This document shows, one piece after another, positions 1 to 8,484 of a stretch of 61,516 nt of DNA (position 1 is the stretch's first letter; every line of letters starts with the position of its first letter). The DNA lies in IMG/VR virus record IMGVR_UViG_3300036045_000009, positions 1 to 61,516 of that record. One strand, given 5' to 3'. Under the pieces are notes generated by a model that saw only the letters and a program-made list of their open reading frames with translations, made no database searches and was not told the DNA's origin. The DNA is from a virus. A program made the translations under genes and the position numbers.

Positions 1-323
1 CGATCCAACCCATCACGCCGTCGGCGACGAGCATACCGTTCTCGCACGAGGACACGAGTGGCGTGTCCATCAGGCAGCCGCAGGCGCCCGCTGCTCAGCC
101 ATCGCAAAGTGGCCTGCCGGGGCAAGGCGCGAGCACCGCGCAACCTCCGCCAAGCGCGCAGCCCGCGCTGATCCCGCCACAGCGCATGGCGACTGTTCCG
201 GTGACGGCGGCACCTGTCGTTGCCGGCGTCAGCACGAAGGAGACCGCGGCCGGCCAACTGCAGGCGTTGTTGAGCGAGCAGTCGCCCCTGCTCATTTCCG
301 CGCGCACGCGCGCGCAGGAAATG
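1..323. repeat. Terminal direct repeat, left copy (323 bp)
   Basis: Bases 1-323 match 61194-61516 at 319 of 323 positions. The differences are transitions at 46, 59, 64 and 196, where this copy has A or T and the right copy has G or C. The same gene is read in the same frame through both copies, so they are one locus seen twice. This is most simply the overlap of a circular or circularly permuted assembly. A physical terminal repeat is possible, but those are normally identical. Confidence 0.9.
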
Positions 324-1214
324 GCGACGGCGCGAGGGCTCCAGAATTCCAGCATCGCCGCGCAGTCTGGCGAGAAAGCGCTGATCGACTCCGCGCTGCC
401 GATCGCTCAGTTCGACGCCGCGAGTCACTTCAACCGTACGAACGCCAATCTCGATGCGGTCAATCGCTTCGGTCTGAACGAGCAGACGATTCAAGGTCAG
501 AAGGACCTCTCCGCCCAGGACGCCGCGCAGCGCGGCACGCTCATGGATCAGGAGACGGCGGCGCGCGTGAAGTTGCTTGCGCAGGAAGGCGCGCAGCGGC
601 TTCAGGAAATCAGCGCGACGACCGACGCGAACATGCGCTTGCAGCAGATGGACCAAGACTTCCGGCTGCTGCAGCAGGACCGCGCTGCCGGCATCGACCT
701 GAGTCTTGAGGACAAGCGCTTCCAGAATCAGCAGGCGCTGCTCATTGCCGAGTACGCGCAGCGCACCGGCCTCTCGCAGACCGAGCAGGTGCAAATGCTC
801 GAGCGCATGAACCTGCAGCACGCGCAGACGTTGGAGCAGATCGCTGCGCAGGCTGCGGCGGCGCAGGCTGCCGACGTCGGCCCGAAGCTGCAAAGCCAGT
901 ACCTCGCGTCGGTCAGTGATCGCATGAACGCAGGCTCGAACGAGATTTCGCAGATTTACCAGACCCAGGGCCTCACGGCGTCGCAACAGCAGACTGCCGT
1001 GCAGAACGCCCAGAACCGCATGGCGGCGGATCTCGCGGCGCTCTCAGCGTACTACCGACAGTCGCCGTTCTGGGACCCGAACTGGGGCGCGAGCGGCATC
1101 ACGAATCCGAACCCGGCGGCGCCGCCAATCATGGGCGGAAACCCGACTACTCCGGTTACGCAGGAGCCAACCGCCCGGCCGATCAACCTCTGGCCGCGCG
1201 CCAATTGGTCATGA
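1..1214 (+). CDS. Virion-associated coiled-coil protein, 3' part (gene spans the contig join)
   Basis: This is the continuation of the gene starting at ATG 61076; read across the join the product is 443 residues. The N-terminus is Pro/Gln/Ala-rich and disordered. The middle is a long Gln/Ala/Glu-rich helical region with coiled-coil character, and the tail is Pro/Asn-rich, ending in NWS. No catalytic motif is visible. It is first in a run of small structural-type genes and lies 10 bases before the next. An apparent GTG start at 63 is an artefact: that codon is GCG (Ala) in the other copy of the repeat. Internal-virion or scaffold-like role is inferred from composition and position only. Confidence 0.75.
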   Translation, partial: IQPITPSATSIPFSHEDTSGVSIRQPQAPAAQPSQSGLPGQGASTAQPPPSAQPALIPPQRMATVPVTAAPVVAGVSTKETAAGQLQALLSEQSPLLISARTRAQEMATARGLQNSSIAAQSGEKALIDSALPIAQFDAASHFNRTNANLDAVNRFGLNEQTIQGQKDLSAQDAAQRGTLMDQETAARVKLLAQEGAQRLQEISATTDANMRLQQMDQDFRLLQQDRAAGIDLSLEDKRFQNQQALLIAEYAQRTGLSQTEQVQMLERMNLQHAQTLEQIAAQAAAAQAADVGPKLQSQYLASVSDRMNAGSNEISQIYQTQGLTASQQQTAVQNAQNRMAADLAALSAYYRQSPFWDPNWGASGITNPNPAAPPIMGGNPTTPVTQEPTARPINLWPRANWS

Positions 1215-1224
1215 AGGAGCGCTG

Positions 1225-1575
1225 ATGCCCTACCCGCACGATCTGAAAAAGTCCGGCGCTGGCGTCAACGACAACGACGTCGTGCTCACGACCGAAGACG
1301 TGTCGGGGTGCAACGAGCACCTCATCCGCGCCACCGCGGGCACGGTCGACGTGGAAGTGGCGATCAACGATGGTACCGTTGGCGGCGCCACGTACACCGA
1401 TTCCGCAACGTTCCCGATCTCGGTGATGAAATTGAACGTCACCAATCCGTCCACGTGGTCGCTCACGATCGCAGCCGGCGAGATCGCGGTGCTCGTTGGT
1501 CGTTTCGATCGCGTGCGGCTCAGGCAGAACGGCGCGACCGCAGCCGCGGCGCATATCTCCAGTTACATCCGGTAA
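1225..1575 (+). CDS. Small beta-rich structural protein
   Basis: A 116-residue protein with many Thr/Val/Ala/Gly strands and no signal peptide or membrane segment. The start ATG has a good AAGGAG site just upstream (near 1214-1219). Composition resembles head-decoration or fibre-accessory proteins, and it lies in a virion gene block with 24 bases to the next gene. I do not recognise the family. Confidence 0.75.
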   Translation: MPYPHDLKKSGAGVNDNDVVLTTEDVSGCNEHLIRATAGTVDVEVAINDGTVGGATYTDSATFPISVMKLNVTNPSTWSLTIAAGEIAVLVGRFDRVRLRQNGATAAAAHISSYIR

Positions 1576-1599
1576 CGCCACTCTTTCAAGGAGTTTGTC

Positions 1600-2010
1600 A
1601 TGGCGAACAGTTGGTACGACGCAGGATTGGAAGGCTTCGCCGGCGGCGACGTCGCCTGGGACACGAGCGACATCCGCCTCATCTGCATCGACGAAGCGGA
1701 CGACACCATCGACCTGGTGAATGACGACTTTCTCGACGACCGTGCGGCGGCCTCGCGAGTTGCCGTCAGCGGCTCGTTCGGCACCAAGACGAACACCGAC
1801 GGCTACCTCGATGCGGCCGATATCACCCTGACCTCGGTGAGCGGCGACCCGTTCGAGAGCATCGACATCTACTGCCACGACGGCGGCGCTGACTCGGCGC
1901 GTCGGTTGCTCCTGAACTTCGACACAGCGACCGGGCTGCCGCTCACGCCGGATGGCGGCAACGTCACCGTGCAGTGGGACAACGGCACGAACCGCATCGC
2001 ACGGCTGTAA
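1600..2010 (+). CDS. Structural protein of unknown family
   Basis: A 136-residue acidic protein, Asp- and Thr-rich, that looks like a beta-sandwich. It opens with a WYDAGLEGFAGGD-type N-terminus followed by alternating polar and hydrophobic strands. AAGGAG lies upstream of ATG 1600. This type of protein recurs in podovirus structural blocks as a conserved unknown. Virion role is inferred from the neighbourhood. Confidence 0.72.
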   Translation: MANSWYDAGLEGFAGGDVAWDTSDIRLICIDEADDTIDLVNDDFLDDRAAASRVAVSGSFGTKTNTDGYLDAADITLTSVSGDPFESIDIYCHDGGADSARRLLLNFDTATGLPLTPDGGNVTVQWDNGTNRIARL

Positions 2011-2013
2011 GCC

Positions 2014-2397
2014 ATGAACCCCAAGGGGGAGTTGACGCTTGTGCGCGACTCGTTCGATCCGACGCGGACGCTGATCGTCCTAAACGGCAAGGCTGTGGCG
2101 TCTGTGCCGTGGCAAACATGCGACGAAATCGCAAAGAGTTTCACGCGTGCAGCTCGCGCTGGCGAGGAACAGGAGAAGGCAAACAGCATCGTGCTTGCCG
2201 AAGCCGCGCTGATTCGCTCCGGCGCGCCGTTCTCGCTCACGAGCGATTCAAAGATTCGCGACGATGCCTTCACGGAAGCCCAATGGAACTCTCACATGCG
2301 CAAGCGCATGCCCATGCGTGGAGCACCATCCAAGAAGCGGCTCGGCACGCCGACCATCATCAAGCATCGAACAATCGGAGGGAATGGACATGTCTGA
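2014..2397 (+). CDS. Conserved phage protein of unknown function
   Basis: A 127-residue soluble protein starting 4 bases after the previous stop, so probably translationally coupled. The N-terminal half is predicted alpha/beta. The C-terminus is basic and Pro/Lys/Arg-rich, ending TIGGNGHV, which would suit nucleic-acid or virion contact. Its last 8 bases overlap the next gene. No family recognised. Confidence 0.65.
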   Translation: MNPKGELTLVRDSFDPTRTLIVLNGKAVASVPWQTCDEIAKSFTRAARAGEEQEKANSIVLAEAALIRSGAPFSLTSDSKIRDDAFTEAQWNSHMRKRMPMRGAPSKKRLGTPTIIKHRTIGGNGHV

Positions 2398-2611
2398 TCG
2401 AAGCAACCCTGAAGTTCTTGCCGCGCGCGAAGCGCGTCAGCAGGAGATCGCGACTGTCGAGACGGAGGTCGCTGGGCTGGAGGCGAAACGCGCGGACTTC
2501 GAAGCAACGCGCGTGGAGGCATTGCGTCAGGGACGGCTCGTGTGCGCCGATCTCGACGCGAAGCGTCAGCGACTCGATGGGCTGAAGCGTTCGCTCGGCG
2601 AGCCAGCGTAA
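2390..2611 (+). CDS. Short coiled-coil protein
   Basis: A 73-residue, almost wholly helical protein with heptad-like Glu/Ala/Lys/Leu spacing. Two ATGs (2384 and 2390) are possible. I chose 2390 because GGAGG at 2377-2381 is then 8 bases upstream rather than 2. Probably a small virion or chaperone-like helper for the adhesins that follow; this is inference. Confidence 0.6.
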   Translation: MSDRSNPEVLAAREARQQEIATVETEVAGLEAKRADFEATRVEALRQGRLVCADLDAKRQRLDGLKRSLGEPA

Positions 2612-2617
2612 TCGCGT

Positions 2618-3940
2618 GTGGCAGACATTCGGATAGGTCGGGCGTTTGGATGGGAGAACAACGCCCAGATCATTCAAGTCTCTGACGCCCAGACCGGCGT
2701 AGCGCTCGACTATGACGTTGGCGCGCAAGTCACCGGCGAACAGTCGATCGCTCTGACATCTGGCAGTTTGCCAGGGTGTTCTTTTGATCCGCAGACGAAG
2801 CGGATTACCGGCACGCCGACGACGCCAGGCTCATACGACCTTTCTTTTACAGCAGACGATGGCCAGAACACGGTCGTCGCAGACTGGCAATCTCGCATCG
2901 GCGGGCCGGGCGTCGTCTGGTATCACGGGTTCGAGTCGGACAACGAGGTAAATAACTTTCGCTGGACGCCGACGATTGGAAACAATCCGCAGGGCGTCAC
3001 AACACCCAGTTACACGGGGCTTGTTCGTCGGATCACTACAGACGGCTCAGATAAGGGCTCTGGCGTGTCGTGTCTCGAGGTGGTGCGCCTTTCTGGATCA
3101 AGCGATGGGTCTGATTGGTGGCGACCGATGTCGCCGCTTGTAGGCGGGACAACATCCGGCAATGGTCGCGGGGTTGGTCAGAATGACCCCGGCGCTGGCG
3201 GCACTATTATTCCGAGAGCTTTCTCTCCGACCCAAGGTGGTAGCCAGACCGCAGGCTTTTCTCCAGGTCGTTATGGCAATTCCATCTATCACGGCGAGGG
3301 CGGATTCGACGGCACCGAATACTACTTGCAGATGAGGGTCAAGATCGACCCTTTGCGCTGGCAGGGTATCAATGCGAATGCTGTGTACGGGAAACTCATC
3401 TACCTGACGCGCACCGATCGTTCGCTAACCGACCAAGAGATCAATACAGAGACCGCTCGCATCATTGGTGGGAACAGTTACTTTTCGATGTATCGAAGCG
3501 GCAGCCCCGGGCTCCCCCAAGACCCTCCGGGAGTTTCGGTTCACGGGAATCAGCCGGGCACTCAGTTTGGCACTGTCGGTGATGGCGTCTGCCGGTTCGA
3601 CAACAACGGCGGTCGGCTCGCGAACTGCTGGTTCTGGCCTTCTGGCCAATGGACAACAGTTCTCTATCACGTCAGGCCCGGCACCTCGACTGGTCCGCTA
3701 GGGAGCAGCAGCGGCAACAATGACACTCTGGTAGAGGTATGGGTGGCGGTTCAGGGCGCAACTTCCTACACGAAAATCTGGGAGCAAGCGGGCGTCGACC
3801 TGCCGTTCGACAACTTCCACGGTCACAACGCTGTGATCGCGTCGATCTACGAGGGCGGTGAGCCCGGAACCGGCTGGTATCACCGTTACGACCAGATCAT
3901 TTTCTCGAAGCAGTTCATCCCCTGCCCGCAGGTGTGGTGA
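2618..3940 (+). CDS. Putative receptor-binding adhesin, Ig-like plus jelly-roll domain
   Basis: A 440-residue protein starting at GTG 2618. Residues about 30-90 resemble a putative Ig-fold (He_PIG/cadherin-like) repeat: a GTPTTPGSYDLSF-type strand followed by ADDGQNT. Residues about 100-440 are Trp/Gly/Asn-rich with alternating strands, like the LamG or polysaccharide-lyase jelly-roll folds of tail spikes. It is first of three consecutive adhesin-like genes, and its stop overlaps the next start (TGATG). Carbohydrate binding is inferred; no catalytic residues can be assigned. Confidence 0.6.
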   Translation: MADIRIGRAFGWENNAQIIQVSDAQTGVALDYDVGAQVTGEQSIALTSGSLPGCSFDPQTKRITGTPTTPGSYDLSFTADDGQNTVVADWQSRIGGPGVVWYHGFESDNEVNNFRWTPTIGNNPQGVTTPSYTGLVRRITTDGSDKGSGVSCLEVVRLSGSSDGSDWWRPMSPLVGGTTSGNGRGVGQNDPGAGGTIIPRAFSPTQGGSQTAGFSPGRYGNSIYHGEGGFDGTEYYLQMRVKIDPLRWQGINANAVYGKLIYLTRTDRSLTDQEINTETARIIGGNSYFSMYRSGSPGLPQDPPGVSVHGNQPGTQFGTVGDGVCRFDNNGGRLANCWFWPSGQWTTVLYHVRPGTSTGPLGSSSGNNDTLVEVWVAVQGATSYTKIWEQAGVDLPFDNFHGHNAVIASIYEGGEPGTGWYHRYDQIIFSKQFIPCPQVW

Positions 3941-4986
3941 TGGCGGCGTCTGCCAAAACAATCAGGTTTGTTGTGTCAGATCCTTCCGCGTTGGCGACGG
4001 CATGTGCCGCGCTGGCTTCTGGCGCGAATGCGGCGTTCGCGTCTGGCCAACAGTCGTCGTTCACTGAAAACGATTTGTCGTGGCAGACCGCGTTCTATCA
4101 CGACGACGGCCACGGGCTTATCCACCTCATGGGAAAGCCCGCGAACTCGGACACGCAGTGGAAGCACCAGTACTACACGGTTGCCACGAACACGTGGACA
4201 GTAGTTCTGACCGGGGCATGGAACAATCCGGGGCACATCTACGGCAACTTCACGATGGACTTCGTGACCGGCGATGTGTTCCAGCAGCGCGGCTTTAACG
4301 GCGTCGACAATGTGCGTCGACTTCGCCGTTGGGACTACACGCAGCGCGCGAGCGGCGCGGCAGCGTGGGGGCTTGCCCCGATCAATCAGGACATGTTCAC
4401 CGGCAACGAGGACAATCACGGTAACGGTGTCTGTTATCACCCGAACCTCTACGGAACGAACGACGGCGGTGCGATTTGGAGCACGCAGTCACAGATTCAT
4501 TTCTGGCGCCGCAACACGGATGGTCGTCAAACCATCGGCTACACCTACGGCGCTTATGGCGAGAAGGAAGGCGCGAACTGTTATTGGCCCGCGCAGAATT
4601 CGTGTTTCGTAGGCGGTTCCGCCGGTCCCGACGGCAACAATTTGCTGCGCGTGACGCCAAATGTCAGCGCAGGCGGCACGCCTGTACTGGCCAACATGGG
4701 CACACCGCCGATTCGTTGTCAGGGCGCTTCGCATCTTGGCGGGTCTGGATTCGGGTCTCTGCATGTACACCCAGGAAATCCCAACAAGATGCTGTTGATA
4801 GAGACAGCGGGTTCTCGCGTCTACGAGACGAGCAATGGGTCAACTTGGACCCAGATCAGCAATCACCCGTTCACGATGGTGCCGCGTGTGCTGTGTTCGC
4901 TGCGCGGCGGCTTGGGTTGCGTGTGGGCGATCGGTCGTAACAGCGGCGGCACGCACTATTCGCAACTTTGGAAGCCGGCACCGTAA
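3940..4986 (+). CDS. Putative beta-propeller-like tail spike or receptor-binding protein
   Basis: A 348-residue protein. GTG codons at 3934 and 3937 are in frame, but ATG 3940 overlaps the upstream stop and is preferred. The chain is rich in Trp, Asn, His and Gly with repeating strand-turn units and NGSTW/SGGTHYSQLW-like elements seen in sialidase-type propellers. No signal peptide. Coupled by overlap to the preceding adhesin and abutting the next gene (stop 4986, start 4987), so the three probably assemble together. Confidence 0.55.
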   Translation: MAASAKTIRFVVSDPSALATACAALASGANAAFASGQQSSFTENDLSWQTAFYHDDGHGLIHLMGKPANSDTQWKHQYYTVATNTWTVVLTGAWNNPGHIYGNFTMDFVTGDVFQQRGFNGVDNVRRLRRWDYTQRASGAAAWGLAPINQDMFTGNEDNHGNGVCYHPNLYGTNDGGAIWSTQSQIHFWRRNTDGRQTIGYTYGAYGEKEGANCYWPAQNSCFVGGSAGPDGNNLLRVTPNVSAGGTPVLANMGTPPIRCQGASHLGGSGFGSLHVHPGNPNKMLLIETAGSRVYETSNGSTWTQISNHPFTMVPRVLCSLRGGLGCVWAIGRNSGGTHYSQLWKPAP

Positions 4987-6414
4987 ATGGCGCAAGCATT
5001 CAAAGACTTTAGCGGGTATTCGACCGGAGCCATTGGGTCTGTATCCGGCGGCGATTTCAGCGTGCAGGTCGCTGGCGGCGGTAACTGGACGCAGAACTGC
5101 GAGGATGTCAGCGGTACGAAGATGTTGCGCATCACACGCACGTCGTCTGGTACCGCCGGGAATCTTGTTGTGTGCGATGCGCTAGGCGCAGCCACGTCTG
5201 GCGACATCGAAGTCGTCGTCAAGATGCGGCGCGGGGCGAATCCTGACAGCGCCGCCATAGACGGACCGACCCTTTCTGATTCCTCCGGTAATTCCTACGG
5301 CATCGCTTGGGGGGATTCTGGCGGGCAGTTTCAACTAGGGCGATGGTCGTCTCTGACGGGCTCGCCTACGCAGATAGGCTCTGACTTCGGCACCGGTATC
5401 GGTGCGAACACTTGGTTTTGGGTTCGTCTTGGTCGAAGCGGTACCACGATTCGCGCGAAAGCGTGGGCGGATGGTTCCGGTGAGCCTGGTTCGTGGCAGA
5501 CATCTGGCACAGACACCAATATCACCAGCGTCAAGGCAGGATTCGCGTGCGCCGAGTACCAATGGACGCCGTATGACTGCGGCGCATTTGGTGTTGGCAC
5601 TGGTGGAGATGCTGCGCCGACGAGCGGTGGTGGTCTCGTCACACAGTCTGGTCTTGCAAGTGCCGCCGCGTATGGGTCCCATGCTATCGCAAACACTGTC
5701 GAGAGCGCGCAACCGAGCGGTATTGCGACGAGCACGGTGTACGGCTCGCACACGCTCTCGAAAGTTGCCGCGCGCACGTTAGGCCCTGTTGGCAATCTCA
5801 GCTCCTCTGCGTTGTACGGTTCTCATTCCATCGCGTCGAGCGGAGCGATTCAGTACGTTCAGCCATCAGGCATAGGCACGTCGAGCGCCTTCGGTACTCA
5901 CGCGTTGGCAAAAGTTGCGGCGCGCAGTCTTGGACCTGTCGGGAATCTGGGGTCAGCAGCGGTCTACGGCACGCAGACCGCCGCCAAGACGGCCGCGTCC
6001 GAGGGCATACCGAGCGCGGTTGTTTACGGCACGCATCAAATAGCGAGCCAGGGTACAGATGTCATCGGGCATCAGGGGAAGTCGAGCGCGGCCGTCTATG
6101 GGTCGCACACGGTGGCAAAGGTTGCTGCCCAGGTCGTACCGCCTGCAGGAAACTCGAGCGCGGCGGTGTACGGCTCGCACGCGCTGACGATCTCTGGCGT
6201 GGCCGCCATTGCGCCGAGCGGCCTGGTGTCGCCGGCTATCTACGGCGCTCCGACGGTGGCGCTCGCGAACAAGTTAATTGGGATGACTGGCATTTCGAGC
6301 GCGGGCATCGGAGGTATCCCAAAGATGCTTGGCGGCGCGGCGCCGACGGGCAACGGAATGTCCGCGCGTTGCCGCTGGCGGCGATCGAGGCCGCGCAGGA
6401 GTCGTGCGGCGTGA
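4987..6414 (+). CDS. Tail-fibre-like protein with LamG-like head and tandem YGSH repeats
   Basis: A 475-residue protein. Residues 1-205 look like a LamG/concanavalin-like domain. Residues about 215-445 are about nine degenerate repeats of roughly 25-30 residues centred on SSAxYGSH (for example SSALYGSH and SAAVYGSH) with AKVAAR linkers, giving a fibrous shaft. The last 18 residues become abruptly Arg-rich (RCRWRRSRPRRSRAA) and look out of frame. The neighbouring frame over the same bases reads PLAAIEAAQESCG, so a recent frameshift is possible. The stop overlaps the next start (GTGA). Confidence 0.6.
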   Translation: MAQAFKDFSGYSTGAIGSVSGGDFSVQVAGGGNWTQNCEDVSGTKMLRITRTSSGTAGNLVVCDALGAATSGDIEVVVKMRRGANPDSAAIDGPTLSDSSGNSYGIAWGDSGGQFQLGRWSSLTGSPTQIGSDFGTGIGANTWFWVRLGRSGTTIRAKAWADGSGEPGSWQTSGTDTNITSVKAGFACAEYQWTPYDCGAFGVGTGGDAAPTSGGGLVTQSGLASAAAYGSHAIANTVESAQPSGIATSTVYGSHTLSKVAARTLGPVGNLSSSALYGSHSIASSGAIQYVQPSGIGTSSAFGTHALAKVAARSLGPVGNLGSAAVYGTQTAAKTAASEGIPSAVVYGTHQIASQGTDVIGHQGKSSAAVYGSHTVAKVAAQVVPPAGNSSAAVYGSHALTISGVAAIAPSGLVSPAIYGAPTVALANKLIGMTGISSAGIGGIPKMLGGAAPTGNGMSARCRWRRSRPRRSRAA

Positions 6415-6884
6415 GTGCGCCAACCATCCGGCAAGCCACGCACGCTGACATCCCCGTATTGATAGAACTGTTCCTGCGCTTGAAGCGCGCGTCGCCGTAC
6501 GTGACCGCTCCGCACAGCCTAGAGCGCGCTCGCGCGACCATGCGGCGGTGCATTTCCTCGCCAAGCGGTTACCTTGCGCTGGCGGAGCACCAGGGCAAGA
6601 TCGTAGGCGCGCTCATGGGCGAGACGATCGAGTATTGGTGGAGCGGGCGGCACTATGCGACGGATCACTCGATGTTTTCGACGATGCCAGGCGCTGGAAG
6701 CGCGCTCGTCGAGGACTTCTGCAGGTGGGCATGGTCCCGGCCGAATGTCCTCGAAGTGCTGGTCGGGCAGTCGAGCGGCGATGAGCCGGCGCGCACTCGT
6801 GCGCTGTTCGAGCATCTCGGGTTCGAGTACGCCGGGGGGCTCTTCCGGCTCGCACGCTACGACGCGATGAGAGGTGCGGCATGA
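6411..6884 (+). CDS. GNAT-family N-acetyltransferase
   Basis: A 157-residue protein with the GNAT layout: N-terminal IRQATHADIPVLIEL, a central strand with GKIVGALMGE, and a C-terminal RTRALFEHLGFEYAGGLFRL matching the usual motif B. Transfers an acetyl group from acetyl-CoA to an unknown acceptor. I chose GTG 6411 (GTGA overlap with the fibre gene) because family members start at this point. A TTG at 6369 would add 14 residues. In phage fibre modules such enzymes may modify a virion protein or host surface sugar; this is inference. Confidence 0.75.
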   Translation: MSAPTIRQATHADIPVLIELFLRLKRASPYVTAPHSLERARATMRRCISSPSGYLALAEHQGKIVGALMGETIEYWWSGRHYATDHSMFSTMPGAGSALVEDFCRWAWSRPNVLEVLVGQSSGDEPARTRALFEHLGFEYAGGLFRLARYDAMRGAA

Positions 6885-7780
6885 GCGGAGTAGCGAAGAA
6901 GATCAAGAAAACCTTCAAGAAGGTGTGGAAGTCCCTGAAGAAAGTGGTCACGGTCGTCGCGATCGCCGCCGCCGTGTACTTCACCGCCGGCCTCGCGCTA
7001 TCCGCCTTTCCCGCGACCGCGAGCTTCGCGGCGTCGATGCCGGGATTCGCCGGAGGAGGATTCATGGGCCTGGGCATTGGCTCGGGCGCGACCGCGGGTA
7101 CCGGCATTTTCACGAAGGTCGCGGCGAAGTTCGGACTCGCGGCAATCGGCAAGGGCGGCGGGCTCGTCGGCGGCGCGCTGGCGTCTGGCACGAGCACGGC
7201 TGCGCTCGCGAACGCAGGAATCTCGGCCGCGCAGCTTGGCGCGGGCGCGGCGTCGGCCGCGAACTCGGGGCTGATTTCTGGCGCTGCGGCCAGTGCGTCA
7301 CAGGCCGTTGCACCGGCTGCCGTAGCCTCGGCGTCCGGTGCGCCGCTCGCTGCCACGAAGGCTGGCGTAGAGGCGGGCGTCGCGCTCAGTACGGGCAGCG
7401 CGGTCGGCCCCGCGGCCAGTGCGGGCATGGCGCTGTCCGACAAGTTGCTGCTCGCGAGCACCGGACTGAAAGCCGTCAGCGGGCTGCTCGCGCCGTCGCC
7501 CCGTGAAATCGCCGACGCGCAAAAGCGCTGGTCCGGCGCATTTTACGGTGACGAAGGTGGGGGCGCAGCAGCGCCGCCTCCTCCGCCGCTGATTCCCCTG
7601 CCCTCGACCGCGGCCGCCAAAGTGAAGCCGCCATCGGGCGCGAAGCGCACGGTGCCGTCGGACACGAGTGCCGCACGCAACGCCCTCATCAGTCCGAGCT
7701 ATCGCTACGGTCAGACCGGCAGCGGCAAGCCGGCGAGCGTTGTCGACGCTGAATTCGGCGTGCAGGAGAGCGCGGCGTGA
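6881..7780 (+). CDS. Ala/Gly-rich ejection-type virion protein with membrane segment
   Basis: A 299-residue protein. A Lys-rich amphipathic N-terminus (VAKKIKKTFKKVWKSLKKV) runs into a hydrophobic stretch at about residues 22-48. A long Ala/Gly/Ser-rich region that could insert in membranes follows, then a Pro-rich linker and a short charged C-terminus. This pattern is typical of internal or ejected podovirus proteins that form a conduit across the cell envelope. Overlaps the GNAT gene by 4 bases and the next gene by 4 bases. Role inferred from composition and position upstream of the giant protein. Confidence 0.65.
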   Translation: MSGVAKKIKKTFKKVWKSLKKVVTVVAIAAAVYFTAGLALSAFPATASFAASMPGFAGGGFMGLGIGSGATAGTGIFTKVAAKFGLAAIGKGGGLVGGALASGTSTAALANAGISAAQLGAGAASAANSGLISGAAASASQAVAPAAVASASGAPLAATKAGVEAGVALSTGSAVGPAASAGMALSDKLLLASTGLKAVSGLLAPSPREIADAQKRWSGAFYGDEGGGAAAPPPPPLIPLPSTAAAKVKPPSGAKRTVPSDTSAARNALISPSYRYGQTGSGKPASVVDAEFGVQESAA

Positions 7781-8484
7781 AGCCGAAGGAGAAAGCCGGC
7801 AAGGCGAAGCGCAACGTCGGGCGCATGAGCGCGCCGGTCACGCCTGCGCCTCGACGAGATCCGGCGCAGGTGCGTCCGCGGCTGCTCCCCGGCACCGATG
7901 AAACGAGCGGCGAGTTCGCGGCGGCGCCCAGCGAGCAGGCGGAACTCGAACAGGTCGTCGACAAGGCCATGCGCATGATCCACGGGCGGGATTCCCGCGA
8001 TCAGACGTTGCGCGCGCTCCATGATCCGTCGGCGACGGTGGCGGAAACCGTCGGCCGTGCCGCGTATCGCGTGCTCTCAGCCGTGAGCGATCAGAAGCGA
8101 GCGACGACCAAGGAACCTGTGTCGGAGACCGTGCTGCAGGAGGCCGCCGGCTACGTCGTGCCGGAACTACTGAAGGTCGGCATAGCCGCGGGACTGTTCC
8201 CGATCGAGGACGACTCCGAGTCTCGCGATGAAGTCGGCGACACCGATTCCGAGTTCGACGAGCAAGTGCGCCTAGCCATGCTCGAGGCGACCAAAGCGTA
8301 CGGCGAGAACGAACTGCGCGGGCCGAACGGCGCGCGGCGCAGCGAGGAAGCGCAGGACGAGTGGACGCGGGGCGTCGCGCAGGAAGTCAGCAGCGGTAGC
8401 GCCGATCCCGAGTTCATGCAGATGGCGCAGAGCCAGCTCGCGCCGCCGCAGCAACAGCAAAAGCTGATCGAGGAGGGCGCCTGA
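7777..8484 (+). CDS. Putative internal virion protein
   Basis: A 235-residue, mostly helical, acidic protein with a basic N-terminal tail (KPKEKAGKAKRNVGR) and a Gln-rich C-terminus (PPQQQQKLIEEGA). The start overlaps the preceding stop (GTGA-type) and its last base overlaps the next ATG. Together with its neighbours it forms an ejection-protein cassette ahead of the giant gene. No enzymatic motif seen. Confidence 0.65.
   Translation: MKPKEKAGKAKRNVGRMSAPVTPAPRRDPAQVRPRLLPGTDETSGEFAAAPSEQAELEQVVDKAMRMIHGRDSRDQTLRALHDPSATVAETVGRAAYRVLSAVSDQKRATTKEPVSETVLQEAAGYVVPELLKVGIAAGLFPIEDDSESRDEVGDTDSEFDEQVRLAMLEATKAYGENELRGPNGARRSEEAQDEWTRGVAQEVSSGSADPEFMQMAQSQLAPPQQQQKLIEEGA

Noticed and set aside
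63-1214. A gene starting at GTG 63
   Set aside because: The codon is GCG in the other copy of the end repeat and the frame is open upstream; the real start is ATG 61076.
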